Shown here piece after piece: positions 40,071-53,690 of a stretch of DNA of 64,000 nt. Below the pieces are notes generated by a model. That model worked only from the letters and a program-made list of their open reading frames with translations, had not been told where the DNA came from and searched no databases. Where the stretch lies: positions 3,844,001 to 3,908,000 of the forward strand of contig JAZHRN010000139.1 of the NCBI GenBank assembly GCA_036435485.1, read 5' to 3'. Numbering within the stretch: the stretch's first letter is position 1; every line of letters begins with the position of its first letter. A program made the position numbers and the translations under genes. The DNA is from Saposhnikovia divaricata (lineage: Eukaryota > Streptophyta > Magnoliopsida > Apiales > Apiaceae).

Positions 40071-42570
40071 TGTTAAAAATCGAGTCGGACCATTTTATGG
40101 ATATTTTTACATATTTTGTTCCTATGGGTTATTGGAATTCAACGCAATTTTATTTAACGAAGTTTGGACCGGAATCGGAGCTGATATGATCGAAACTCGG
40201 TTTTCGGAAACTTCTCAAAGGGATTAGTACACGGGATATTGTTAAAAATCAAGTCGGACAATTTTGTGGATATTTTTACATATTTTGTTCCTATGGGTTA
40301 TTGGAATTCAATGAAATTTTATTTGGTGCCATTCGGACCTAAATCGGGGCTGAAATGACTGAAACTCGGTTTTCGGATAATCCTGAAAGGGGTTAGTACA
40401 CTGGATATTTTTAAAAATCGAGTCGGACCATTTTATGGATATTTTTACATATTTTGTATCTATGGGTTATTGGAATTCAACGAAATTTTATTTGGTGCCA
40501 GTCGGACCTGAATCGGGGCTGAAATGACTGAAACTCGGTTTTCGGATAATCCTCAAAGGGGTTAGTACACGGGATAATGTTAAAAATTGAGTCGGACCAT
40601 TTTATGGATATTTTTACATATTTTGTTCCTATGGGTTATTGGAATTCAACGCAATTTTATTTAACGAAGTTCGGACCGGAATCGGAGCTGATATGATCGA
40701 AACTCGGTTTTCGGAAACTTCTCAAAGGGATTAGTACACGGGATATTGTTAAAAATCAAGTCGGACAATTTTGTGGATATTTTTACATATTTTGTTCCTA
40801 TGGGTTATTGAAATTCAATGAAATTTTATTTGGTGCCATTCGGACCTGAATCGGGGCTGATATGACTGAAATTCGGTTTTCGGATAATCCTCAAAGGGGT
40901 TAGTACACGGGATATTGTTAAAAATCGAGTCGGACCATTTTATGGATATTTTTACATATTTTGTTCATATGGGTTATTGGAATTCAATGAAATTTTATTT
41001 GGTGCCATTCGGACCTGAATCGGGGCTAAAATGACTGAAACTCGTTTTTCGGATAATCCTCAAAGGGGTTAGTACAAGGGATATTGTTAAAAATCGAGTC
41101 GGACCATTTTATGGATATTTTTACATATTTTGTTCATATGGGTTATTGGAATTCAACACAATTTTATTTAACGGAGTTCGGACCGGAATCGGAGCTGATA
41201 TGATCGAAACTCGATTTTCGGAAACTTCTCAAAGGGGTTAGTACACGGGATATTGTTAAAAATCAAGTTGGACCATTTTGTGGATATTTTTACATATTTT
41301 TTTCCTATGGGTTATTGGAATTCAACGAATTTTTATTTGGTGCCAGTCAGACCTGAATCGGGGCTGAAATGACTGAAACTCGGTTTTCGGATAATCCTCA
41401 AAGGGGTTAGTACACGGGATATTGTTAAAAATCGAGTCGGACCATTTTATGGATATTTTTACATATTTTGTTCCTATAGGTTATTGGAATTCAACGCAAT
41501 TTTATTTAACGAAGTTCGGACCGGAATCAGAGCTAATATGATCGAAACTCGGTTTTCGGAAACTTCTCAAAGGGATTAGTACACGGAATATTGTTAAAAA
41601 TCAAGTCGGACAATTTTGTGGATATTTTTACATATTTTGTTCCTATGGGTTATTGGAATTCAATGAAATTTTATTTGGTGCCATTCGGACCTGAATCGGG
41701 GCTGAAATGACTGAAACTCGGTTTTCGGATAATCATGAAAGGGGTTAGTACACGGGATATTGTTAAAAATCGAGTCGGACCATTTTATATATATTTTTAC
41801 ATATTTTTTTCCTATGGGTTATTGGAATTCAACGAAATTTTATTTGGTGCGAGTCGGACCTGAATCGGGGCTGAAATGACTGAAACTCGGTTTTCGGATA
41901 ATCCTCAAAGGGGTTAGTACACGGGATATTGTTAAAAATCGAGTCGGACCATTTTATGGATATTTTTACATATTTTGTTCCTATGGGTTATTGGAATTCA
42001 TCGAAATTTTATTTGGTGCCAGTCGGACCTGAATCGGGGCTGAAATGACTGAAACTCGGTTTTCGGATAATCCTCAAAGGGGTTAGTACACGGGATATTG
42101 TTAAAAATCGAGTCGGACCATTTTATGGATATTTTTACATATTTTGTTCCTATGGGTTATTGGAATTCAACGCAATTTTATTTAACGAAGTTCGGACCGG
42201 AATCGGAGCTGATATGATCGAAACTCGGTTTTCGGAAACTTCTCAAAGGGATTAGTACACGGGATATTGTTAAAAATCAAGTCGGACAATTTTGTGGATA
42301 TTTTTACATATTTTGTTCCTATGGGTTATTGGAATTCAATGAAATTTTATTTGGTGCCATTCGGACCTGAATCGGGGCTGAAATGACTGAAACTCGGTTT
42401 TCGGATAATCCTGAAAGGGGTTAGTACACGGGATATTGTTAAAAATCGAGTCGGACCATTTTATATATATTTTTACATATTTTGTTCCTATGGGTTATTG
42501 GAATTCAACGAAATTTTATTTGGTGCGAGTCGGACCTGAATCGGGGCTGAAATGACTGAAACTCGGTTTT
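40070..42570 (+). repeat. Signature block, first copy (paralogue at 48.7-50.6 kb)
   Basis: Private variants CCTAAATCGG (about 40,338), CACTGGATA (about 40,398), GGATAATGTT (about 40,572), TTGTTCATATGGG (about 40,962), TACAAGGG and CACGGAATATTG (41,583) occur in order. They recur in the same order 8,621 bp downstream (51 monomers plus 2 bp). The 5' part is shared with the last 640 bp of the window as well. Confidence 0.83.
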
Positions 42571-45500
42571 CGGATAATCCTCAAAGGGGTTAGTACACGG
42601 GATATTGTTAAAAATCGAGTCGGACCATTTTATGGATATTTTTACATATTTTGTTCCTATGGGTTATTGGAATTCAACACAATTTTATTTAACGGAGTTC
42701 GGACCGGAATCGGAGCTGATATGATCGAAACTCGGTTTTCGGAAACTTCTCAAAGGGGTTAGTACACGGGATATTGTTAAAAATCAAGTCGGACCATTTT
42801 GTGGATATTTTTACATATTTTGTTCCTATGGGTTATTGGAATTCAACGAAATTTTATTTGGTGCCAGTCGGACCTGAATAGGGGCTGAAATGACTGAAAC
42901 TCGGTTTTCGGATAATCCTCAAAGGGGTTAGTACACGGGATATTGTTAAAAATCGAGTCGGACCATTTTATGGATATTTTTACATATTTTGTTCCTATGG
43001 GTTATTGGAATTCAACACAATTTTATTTAACGGAGTTCGGACCGGAATCGGAGCTGATATGATCGAAACTCGGTTTTCGGAAACTTCTCAAAGGGGTTAG
43101 TACACGGGATATTGTTAAAAATCAAGTCGGACCATTTTGTGGATATTTTTACATATTTTGTTCCTATGGGTTATTGGAATTCAATGAAATTTTATTTGGT
43201 GCTAGTCGGACCTGAATCGGGCTGAAATGACTGAAACTCGGTTTTCGGATAATCCTGAAAGGGGTTAGTACACGGGATATTGTTAAAAATCGAGTCGGAC
43301 CATTTTATGGATATTTTTACATATTTTGTTCCTATGGGTTATTGGAATTCAATGAAATTTTATTTGGTGCCATTCGGACCTGAATCGGGGCTGAAATGAC
43401 TGAAACTCAGTTTTCGGATAATCCTGAAAGGGGTTAGTACACGGGATATTGTTAAAAATTGAGTCGGACCATTTTATGGATATTTTTACATATTTTGTTC
43501 CTATGGGTTATTGGAATTCAACGAAATTTTATTTGGTGCCAGTCGGACCTGAATCGGGGCTGAAATGACTGAAACTCGGTTTTCGGATAATCCTTAAAGG
43601 GGTTAGTACACGGGATATTGTTAAAAATCAAGTCGGACAATTTTGTGGATATTTTTACATATTTTGTTCCTATGGGTTATTGGAATTCAATGAAATTTTA
43701 TTTGGTGCCATTCGGACCTGAATCGGGGCTGAAATGACTGAAACTCGGTTTTCGGATAATCCTGAAAGGGGGTTAGTACACGGGATATTGTTAAAAATCG
43801 AGTCGGACCATTTTATGGATATTTTTACATATTTTGTTCCTATGGGTTATTGGAATTCAACGAAATTTTATTTGGTGCCAGTCGGACCTGAATCGGGGCT
43901 GAAATGACTGAAACTCGGTTTTCGGATAATCCTCAAAGGGGTTAGTACACGGGATATTGTTAAAAATCGAGTCGGACCATTTTATGGATATTTTTACATA
44001 TTTTGTTCCTATGGTTTATTGTAATTCAACGAAATTTTATTTGGTGCCATTCGGACCTGAATCGGAGCTGAAATGACTGAAACTCGGTTTTCGGATAATC
44101 CTGAAAGGGGTTAGTACACGGGATATTGTTAAAAATCGAGTCGGACCATTTTATGGATATTTTTACATATTTTGTTCCTATGGGTTATTGGAATTCAACG
44201 AAATTTTATTTGGTGCCAGTCGGACCTGAATCGGGGCTGAAATGACTGAAACTCGGTTTTCGGATAATCCTGAAAGGGGTTAGTACACGGGATATTGTTA
44301 AAAATCGAGTCGGACCATTTTATGGATATTTTTACATATTTTGTTCCTATGGGTTATTGGAATTCAACGAAATTTTATTTGGTGCCAGTCGGACCTGAAT
44401 CGGGGCTGAAATGACTATAACTCGGTTTTCGGATAATCCTCAAAGGGGGTTAGTACACGGGATATTGTTAAAAATCGAGTCGGACCATTTTATGGATATT
44501 TTTACATATTTTGTTCCTATGGGTTATTGGAATTCAACGAAATTTTATTTGGTGCCATTCAGACCTCAATCGGAGCTGAAATAACTGAAACTCGGTTTTC
44601 GGATAATCCTGAAAAGGGTTAGTACACGGGATATTGTTAAAAATCGAGTCGGACCATTTTATGGATATTTTTACATATTTTGTTCCTATGGGTTATTGGA
44701 ATTCAACGCAATTTTATTTGGTGCCAGTCGGACCTGAATCGGGGCTGAAATGACTGAAACTCGGTTTTCGGATAATCCTCAAAGGGGTTAGTACACGGGA
44801 TATTGTTAAAAATCGAGTCGGACCATTTTATGGATATTTTTACATATTTTGTTCCTATGGGTTATTGGAATTCAACGAAATTTTATTTGGTGCCAGTCGG
44901 ACCTGAATCGGGGCTGAAATGACTGAAACTCGGTTTTCGGATAATCCTTAAAGGGGTTAGTACACGGGATATTGTTAAAAATCAAGTCGGACAATTTTGT
45001 GGATATTTTTACATATTTTGTTCCTATGGGTTATTGGAATTCAATGAAATTTTATTTGGTGCCATTCGGACCTGAATCGGGGCTGAAATGACTGAAACTC
45101 GGTTTTCGGATAATCCTGAAAGGGGTTAGTACACGGGATATTGTTAAAAATCGAGTCGGACCATTTTATATATATTTTTACATATTTTGTTCCTATGGGT
45201 TATTGGAATTCAACGAAATTTTATTTGGTGCGAGTCGGACCTGAATCGGGGCTGAAATGACTGAAACTCGGTTTTCGGATAATCCTCAAAGGGGTTAGTA
45301 CACGGGATATTGTTAAAAATCGAGTCGGACCATTTTATGGATATTTTTACATATTTTGTTCCTATGGGTTATTGGAATTCAACACAATTTTATTTAACGG
45401 AGTTCGGACCGGAATCGGAGCTGATATGATCGAAACTCGGTTTTCGGAAACTTCTCAAAGGGGTTAGTACACGGGATATTGTTAAAAATCAAGTCGGACC

Positions 45501-48500
45501 ATTTTGTGGATATTTTTACATATTTTGTTCCTATGGGTTATTGGAATTCAACGAAATTTTATTTGGTGCCAGTCGGACCTGAATAGGGGCTGAAATGACT
45601 GAAACTCGGTTTTCGGATAATCCTCAAAGGGGTTAGTACACGGGATATTGTTAAAAATCGAGTCGGACCATTTTATGGATAATTTTACATATTTTGTTCC
45701 TATGGGTTATTGGAATTCAACGAAATTTTATTTGGTGCCAGTCGGACCTGAATCGGGGCTGAAATGACTGAAACTCGGTTTTCGGATAATCCTCAAAGGG
45801 GTTAGTACACGGGATATTGTTAAAAATCGAGTCGGACCATTTTATGGATATTTTTACATATTTTGTTCCTATGGGTTATTGGAATTCAACACAATTTTAT
45901 TTAACGGAGTTCGGACCGGAATCGGAGCTGATATGATCGAAACTCGGTTTTCGGAAACTTCTCAAAGGGGTTAGTACACGGGATATTGTTAAAAATCAAG
46001 TCGGACCATTTTGTGGATATTTTTACATATTTTGTTCCTATGGGTTATTGGAATTCAACGAAATTTTATTTGGTGCCAGTCGGACCTGAATAGGGGCTGA
46101 AATGACTGAAACTCGGTTTTCGGATAATCCTCAAAGGGGTTAGTACACGGGATATTGTTAAAAATCGAGTCGGACCATTTTATGGATATTTTTACATATT
46201 TTGTTCCTATGGGTTATTGGAATTCAACACAATTTTATTTAACGGAGTTCGGACCGGAATCGGAGCTGATATGATCGAAACTCGGTTTTCGGAAACTTCT
46301 CAAAGGGGTTAGTACACGGGATATTGTTAAAAATCAAGTCGGACCATTTTGTGGATATTTTTACATATTTTGTTCCTATGGGTTATTGGAATTCAACGAA
46401 ATTTTATTTGGTGCCAGTCGGACCTGAATAGGGGCTGAAATGACTGAAACTCGGTTTTCGGATAATCCTCAAAGGGGTTAGTACACGGGATATTGTTAAA
46501 AATCGAGTCGGACCATTTTATGGATATTTTTACATATTTTGTTCCTATGGGTTATTGGAATTCAACACAATTTTATTTAACGGAGTTCGGACCGGAATCG
46601 GAGCTGATATGATCGAAACTCGGTTTTCGGAAACTTCTCAAAGGGGTTAGTACACGGGATATTGTTAAAAATCAAGTCGGACCATTTTGTGGATATTTTT
46701 ACATATTTTGTTCCTATGGGTTATTGGAATTCAATGAAATTTTATTTGGTGCTAGTCGGACCTGAATCGGGCTGAAATGACTGAAACTCGGTTTTCGGAT
46801 AATCCTGAAAGGGGTTAGTACACGGGATATTGTTAAAAATCGAGTCGGACCATTTTATGGATATTTTTACATATTTTGTTCCTATGGGTTATTGGAATTC
46901 AATGAAATTTTATTTGGTGCCATTCGGACCTGAATCGGGGCTGAAATGACTGAAACTCAGTTTTCGGATAATCCTGAAAGGGGTTAGTACACGGGATATT
47001 GTTAAAAATTGAGTCGGACCATTTTATGGATATTTTTACATATTTTGTTCCTATGGGTTATTGGAATTCAACGAAATTTTATTTGGTGCCAGTCGGACCT
47101 GAATCGGGGCTGAAATGACTGAAACTCGGTTTTCGGATAATCCTTAAAGGGGTTAGTACACGGGATATTGTTAAAAATCAAGTCGGACAATTTTGTGGAT
47201 ATTTTTACATATTTTGTTCCTATGGGTTATTGGAATTCAATGAAATTTTATTTGGTGCCATTCGGACCTGAATCGGGGCTGAAATGACTGAAACTCGGTT
47301 TTCGGATAATCCTGAAAGGGGGTTAGTACACGGGATATTGTTAAAAATCGAGTCGGACCATTTTATGGATATTTTTACATATTTTGTTCCTATGGGTTAT
47401 TGGAATTCAACGAAATTTTATTTGGTGCCAGTCGGACCTGAATCGGGGCTGAAATGACTGAAACTCGGTTTTCGGATAATCCTCAAAGGGGTTAGTACAC
47501 GGGATATTGTTAAAAATCGAGTCGGACCATTTTATGGATATTTTTACATATTTTGTTCCTATGGTTTATTGTAATTCAACGAAATTTTATTTGGTGCCAT
47601 TCGGACCTGAATCGGAGCTGAAATGACTGAAACTCGGTTTTCGGATAATCCTGAAAGGGGTTAGTACACGGGATATTGTTAAAAATCGAGTCGGACCATT
47701 TTATGGATATTTTTACATATTTTGTTCCTATGGGTTATTGGAATTCAACGAAATTTTATTTGGTGCCAGTCGGACCTGAATCGGGGCTGAAATGACTGAA
47801 ACTCGGTTTTCGGATAATCCTGAAAGGGGTTAGTACACGGGATATTGTTAAAAATCGAGTCGGACCATTTTATGGATATTTTTACATATTTTGTTCCTAT
47901 GGGTTATTGGAATTCAACGAAATTTTATTTGGTGCCAGTCGGACCTGAATCGGGGCTGAAATGACTATAACTCGGTTTTCGGATAATCCTCAAAGGGGGT
48001 TAGTACACGGGATATTGTTAAAAATCGAGTCGGACCATTTTATGGATATTTTTACATATTTTGTTCCTATGGGTTATTGGAATTCAACGAAATTTTATTT
48101 GGTGCCATTCAGACCTCAATCGGAGCTGAAATAACTGAAACTCGGTTTTCGGATAATCCTGAAAAGGGTTAGTACACGGGATATTGTTAAAAATCGAGTC
48201 GGACCATTTTATGGATATTTTTACATATTTTGTTCCTATGGGTTATTGGAATTCAACGCAATTTTATTTGGTGCCAGTCGGACCTGAATCGGGGCTGAAA
48301 TGACTGAAACTCGGTTTTCGGATAATCCTCAAAGGGGTTAGTACACGGGATATTGTTAAAAATCGAGTCGGACCATTTTATGGATATTTTTACATATTTT
48401 GTTCCTATGGGTTATTGGAATTCAACGAAATTTTATTTGGTGCCAGTCGGACCTGAATCGGGGCTGAAATGACTGAAACTCGGTTTTCGGATAATCCTTA

Positions 48501-48680
48501 AAGGGGTTAGTACACGGGATATTGTTAAAAATCAAGTCGGACAATTTTGTGGATATTTTTACATATTTTGTTCCTATGGGTTATTGGAATTCAATGAAAT
48601 TTTATTTGGTGCCATTCGGACCTGAATCGGGGCTGAAATGACTGAAACTCGGTTTTCGGATAATCCTGAAAGGGGTTAGT
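42570..48680 (+). repeat. 3,550-bp segmental duplication (21 monomers plus 1 bp)
   Basis: GCTAGTCGG at 43,202 and 46,752, CCTCAATCGG at 44,564 and 48,114, the 5-G boxes at about 43,769 and 47,319 and at 44,445 and 47,995, and TTTATTGTAATTC at about 44,025 and 47,575 are all 3,550 bp apart. Shared indels (+1, +1, -1) explain the odd base. Homology runs about 42.57-45.13 against 46.12-48.68 kb. A 2.2-kb part of it also matches 37.86-40.07 kb at an offset of 5,070-5,071 bp, so this segment exists three times. Confidence 0.87.
45270..46790 (+). repeat. Homogenised A-D dimer run, 338 bp
   Basis: A-D pairs alternate. The D monomers carry GAATAGGGGCTG (CpG lost) near 45,591, 46,088 and 46,426, the last two exactly 338 bp apart. 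A final D with GCTAGTCGG closes the run. One Y monomer with GGATAATTTTAC (about 45,678) interrupts it. A shorter A-D-A-D stretch with the same variant is at 42.6-43.2 kb, so the dimer expanded after that segment was duplicated, or contracted in the other copy. Confidence 0.8.
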
Positions 48681-48689
48681 ACACGGGAT

Positions 48690-51240
48690 ATTGTTAAAAA
48701 TCGAGTCGGACCATTTTATGGATATTTTTACATATTTTGTTCCTATGGGTTATTGGAATTCAACGCAATTTTATTTAACGAAGTTCGGACCGGAATCGGA
48801 GCTGATATGATCGAAACTCGGTTTTCGGAAACTTCTCAAAGGGATTAGTACACGGGATATTGTTAAAAATCAAGTCGGACAATTTTGTGGATATTTTTAC
48901 ATATTTTGTTCCTATGGGTTATTGGAATTCAATGAAATTTTATTTGGTGCCATTCGGACCTAAATCGGGGCTGAAATGACTGAAACTCGGTTTTCGGATA
49001 ATCCTGAAAGGGGTTAGTACACTGGATATTGTTAAAAATCGAGTCGGACCATTTTATGGATATTTTTACATATTTTGTTCCTATGGGTTATTGGAATTCA
49101 ACGAAATTTTATTTGGTGCCAGTCGGACCTGAATCGGGGCTGAAATGACTGAAACTCGGTTTTCGGATAATCCTCAAAGGGGTTAGTACACGGGATAATG
49201 TTAAAAATTGAGTCGGACCATTTTATGGATATTTTTACATATTTTGTTCCTATGGGTTATTGGAATTCAACGCAATTTTATTTAACGAAGTTCGGACCGG
49301 AATCGGAGCTGATATGATCGAAACTCGGTTTTCGGAAACTTCTCAAAGGGATTAGTACACGGGATATTGTTAAAAATCAAGTCGGACAATTTTGTGGATA
49401 TTTTTACATATTTTGTTCCTATGGGTTATTGAAATTCAATGAAATTTTATTTGGTGCCATTCGGACCTGAATCCGGGCTGATATGACTGAAATTCGGTTT
49501 TCGGATAATCCTCAAAGGGGTTAGTACACGGGATATTGTTAAAAATCGAGTCGGACCATTTTATGGATATTTTTACATATTTTGTTCAAATGAGTTATTG
49601 GAATTCAATGAAATTTTATTTGGGGCCATTCGGACCTGAATCGGGGCTAAAATGACTGAAACTCGTTTTTCGGATAATCCTCAAAGGGGTTAGTACAAGG
49701 GATATTGTTAAAAATCGAGTCAGACCATTTTATGGATATTTTTACATATTTTGTTCATATGGGTTATTGGAATTCAACACAATTTTATTTAACGGAGTTC
49801 GGACCACAATCGGAGCTGATATGTTCGAAACTCGATTTTCGGAAACTTCTCAAAGGGGTTAGTACACGGGATATTGTTAAAAATCAAGTTGGACCATTTT
49901 GTGGATATTTTTACATATTTTGTTCCTATGGGTTATTGGAATTCAACGAATTTTTATTTGGTGCCAGTCAGACCTGAATCGGGGCTGAAATGACTGAAAC
50001 TCGGTTTTCGGATAATCCTCAAAGGGGTTAGTACACGGGATATTGTTAAAAATCGAGTCGGACCATTTTATGGATATTTTTACATATTTTGTTCCTATAG
50101 GTTATTGGAATTCAACGCAATTTTATTTAATGAAGTTCGGACCGGAATCAGAGCTAATATGATCGAAACTCGGTTTTCGGAAACTTCTCAAAGGGATTAG
50201 TACACGGAATATTGTTAAAAATCAAGTCGGACAATTTTGTGGATATTTTTACATATTTTGTTCCTATGGGTTATTGGAATTCAATGAAATTTTATTTGGT
50301 GCCATTCGGACCTGAATCGGGGCTGAAATGACTGAAACTCGGTTTTCGGATAATCATGAAAGGGGTTAGTACACGGGATATTGTTAAAAATCGAGTCGGA
50401 CCATTTTATATATATTTTTACATATTTTGTTCCTATGGGTTATTGGAATTCAACGAAATTTTATTTGGTGCGAGTCGGACCTGAATCGGGGCTGAAATGA
50501 CTCAAACTCGGTTTTCGAATAATCCTCAAAGGGGTTAGTACACGGGATATTGTTAAAAATCGAGTCGGACCATTTTATGGATATTTTTACATATTTTGTT
50601 CCTATGGGTTATTGGAATTCAACGAAATTTTATTTGGTGCCAGTCGGACCTGAATCGGGGCTGAAATGACTGAAACTCGGTTTTCGGATAATCCTCAAAG
50701 GGGTTAGTACACGGGATATTGTTAAAAATCGAGTCGGACCATTTTATGGATATTTTTACATATTTTGTTCCTATGGGTTATTGGAATTCAACGCAATTTT
50801 ATTTAACGAAGTTCGGACAGGAATCGGAGCTGATATGATCGAAACTCGGTTTTCAGAAACTTCTCAAAGGGATTAGTACACGGGATATTGTTAAAAATCA
50901 AGTCGGACAATTTTGTGGATATTTTTACATATTTTGTTCCTATGGGTTATTGGAATTCAATGAAATTTTATTTGGTGCCATTCGGACCTGAATCGGGGCT
51001 GAAATGACTGAAACTCGGTTTTCGGATAATCCTCCAAGGGGTTAGTACACGGGATATTGTTAAAAATCGAGTCGGACCATTTTATGGATATTTTTACATA
51101 TTTTGTTCCAATGGGTTATTGGAATTCAATGAAATTTTATTTGGTGCCATTCGGACTTGAATCGGGGCTAAAATGACTGAAACTCGGTTTTCGGATAATC
51201 CTCAAAGGGGTTAGTACACGGGATATTGTTAAAAATCGAG
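48690..51240 (+). repeat. Signature block, second copy, with extra variants
   Basis: This matches 40.07-42.5 kb variant by variant (CACGGAATATTG at 50,202 against 41,581). It has added private changes such as TTCAAATGAGTTATTG (about 49,587), GGGGCCATTCGG, GGACCACAATCGG and ATGTTCGAAACTC. From about 50.5 kb it passes into Y/E/B monomers with CCTCCAAGG boxes. A 90-codon frame at 49,705-49,977 is the repeat read across two altered monomers and has no gene-like features. Confidence 0.78.
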
Positions 51241-52096
51241 TCGGACCATTTTATGGATATTTTTACATATTTTGTCCTATGGGTTATTGGAATTCAACAC
51301 AATTTTATTTAACGGAGTTCGGACCGGAATCGGAGCTGATATGATCGAAACTCGGTTTTCGGAAACTTCTCAAAGGGGTTAGTACACGGGATATTGTTAA
51401 AAATCAAGTTGGTCCATTTTGTGGATATTTTTACATATTTTGTTCCTATGGGTTATTGGAATTCAACGAAATTTTATTTGGTGCCAGTCGGACCTGAATC
51501 GGGGCTGAAATGACTGAAACTCGGTTTTCGGATAATCCTCCAAGGGGTTAGTACAAGGGATATTGTTAAAAATCGAGTCGGACCATTTTATGGATATTTT
51601 TACATATTTTGTTCCAATGGGTTATTGGAATTCAATGAAATTTTATTTGGTGCCATTCGGACCTGAATCGGGGCTAAAATGACTGAAACTCGGTTTTCGG
51701 ATAATCCTCCAAGGGGTTAGTACACGGGATATTGTTAAAAATCGAGTCGGACCATTTTATGGATATTTTTACATATTTTGTTCCAATGGGTTATTGGAAT
51801 TCAATGAAATTTTATTTGGTGCCATTCGGACCTGAATCGGGGCTAAAATGACTGAAACTCGGTTTTCGGATAATCCTCAAAGGGGTTAGTACACGGGATA
51901 TTGTTAAAAATTGAGTCGGACCATTTTATGGATATTTTTACATATTTTGTTCCTATGGGTTATTGGAATTCAACGCAATTTTATTTAACGGAGTTCGGAC
52001 CCGAATCGGAGCTGATATGATCGAAACTCGCTTTTCGGAAACTTCTCAAAGGGATTAGTACACGGGATATTGTTAAAAATCAAGTTGGACAATTTT

Positions 52097-52660
52097 AGTC
52101 TGAACTTCGATCATATCAGCTCCGATTCCGGTCCGAACTTCGTTAAATAAAATTTCGTTGAATTACAATAACCCATAGGAACAAAATATGTAAAAATATC
52201 CACAAAATGGTCCGACTTGATTTTTAACAATATCCCGTGTACTAACCCCTTTGAGAAGTTTCCGAAAACCGAGTTTCGATCATATCAGCTCCGATTCCGG
52301 TCCGAACTCCGTTAAATAAAATTGTGTTGAATTCCAATAACCCATAGGAACAAAATATGTAAAAATATCAATAAAATGGTCCGACTCGATTTTTAACAAT
52401 ATCCCGTGTACTAACCCCTTTGAGGATTATCCGAAAACCGAGTTTCAGTCATTTTAGCCCCGATTCAGGTCCGAATGGCACCAAATAAAATTTCATTGAA
52501 TTCCAATAACCCATTGGAACAAAATATGTAAAAATATCCATAAAATGGTCCGACTCGATTTTTAACAATATCCCGTGTACTAACCCCTTTGAGGATTATC
52601 AGAAAACCGAGTTTCAGTCATTTCAGCCCCGATTCAGGTCCGAATGGCACCAAATAAAAT
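52097..52660 (-). repeat. Inverted satellite segment 1 (564 bp)
   Basis: Forward sequence stops after GGACAATTTT (phase 55). The minus-strand orientation of the same monomer then reads for 564 bp: TCATATCAGCTCCGATTCCG, ACCCATAGGAACAAAATATG, CAATATCCCGTGTACTAACC and so on. Forward sequence resumes at CGAGTCGG (phase 40). It holds three complete monomers plus part of a fourth at each end. The left edge carries AGTCTGAACTTCG, which is not the normal continuation. The right edge overlaps forward sequence by AAAAT. Variants inside are ATTACAATAACC, ATCAATAAAATGG, CATTTTAGCCCC, CCCATTGGAAC and ATTATCAGAAAACC. Confidence 0.97.
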
Positions 52661-53690
52661 CGAGTCGGACCATTTTATGGATATTTTTACATATTTTGTT
52701 CCTATGGGTTATTGGAATTCAACGAAATTTTATTTGGTGCCAGTCGGACCTGAATCGGGGCTGAAATGACTGAAACTCGGTTTTCGGATAATCCTCAACG
52801 GGGTTAGTACACGGGATATTGTTAAAAATCGAGTCGGACCATTTTATGGATATTTTTACATATTTTGTTCCTATGGGTTATTGGAATTCAACGAAATTGT
52901 ATTTGGTGCCATTCGGACCTGAATCGGGGCTGAAATGACTGAAACTCGGTTTTCGGATAATCCTCAACGGGGTTAGTACACGGGATATTGTTAAAAATCG
53001 AGTCGGACCATTTTATGGATATTTTTACATATTTTGTTCCTATGGGTTATTGGAATTCAACGAAATTGTATTTGGTGCCATTCGGACCTGAATCGGGGCT
53101 GAAATGACTGAAACTCGGTTTTCGGATAATCCTCAAAGGGGTTAGTACACGGGATATTGTTAAAAATCGAGTCATACCATTTTATGGATATTTTTACATA
53201 TTTTGTTCCTATGGGTTATTGGAATTCAACGAAATTTTATTTGGTGCCATTCGGACCTGAATCGGGGCTGAAATGACTGAAACTCGGTTTTCGGATAATC
53301 CTGAAAGGGGTTAGTACATGGGATATTGTTAAAAATCGAGTCGGACCATTTTATGGATATTTTTACATATTTTGTTCCTATGGGTTATTGGAATTCAACG
53401 AAATTTTATTTGGTGCCAGTCGGACCTGAATCGGGGCTGAAATGACTGAAACTCGGTTTTCGGATAATCCTCAAAGGGGTTAGTACACGGGATATTGTTA
53501 AAAATTGAGTCGGACCATTTTATGGATATTTTTACATATTTTGTTCCTATGGGTTATTGGAATTCAACGAAATTTTATTTAACGAAGTTCGGACCGGAAT
53601 CGGAGCTGATATGATCGAAACTGGGTTTTCGGAAACTTCTCAAAGGGATTAGTACACGGGATATTGTTAAAAATCAAGTTGGACAATTTT

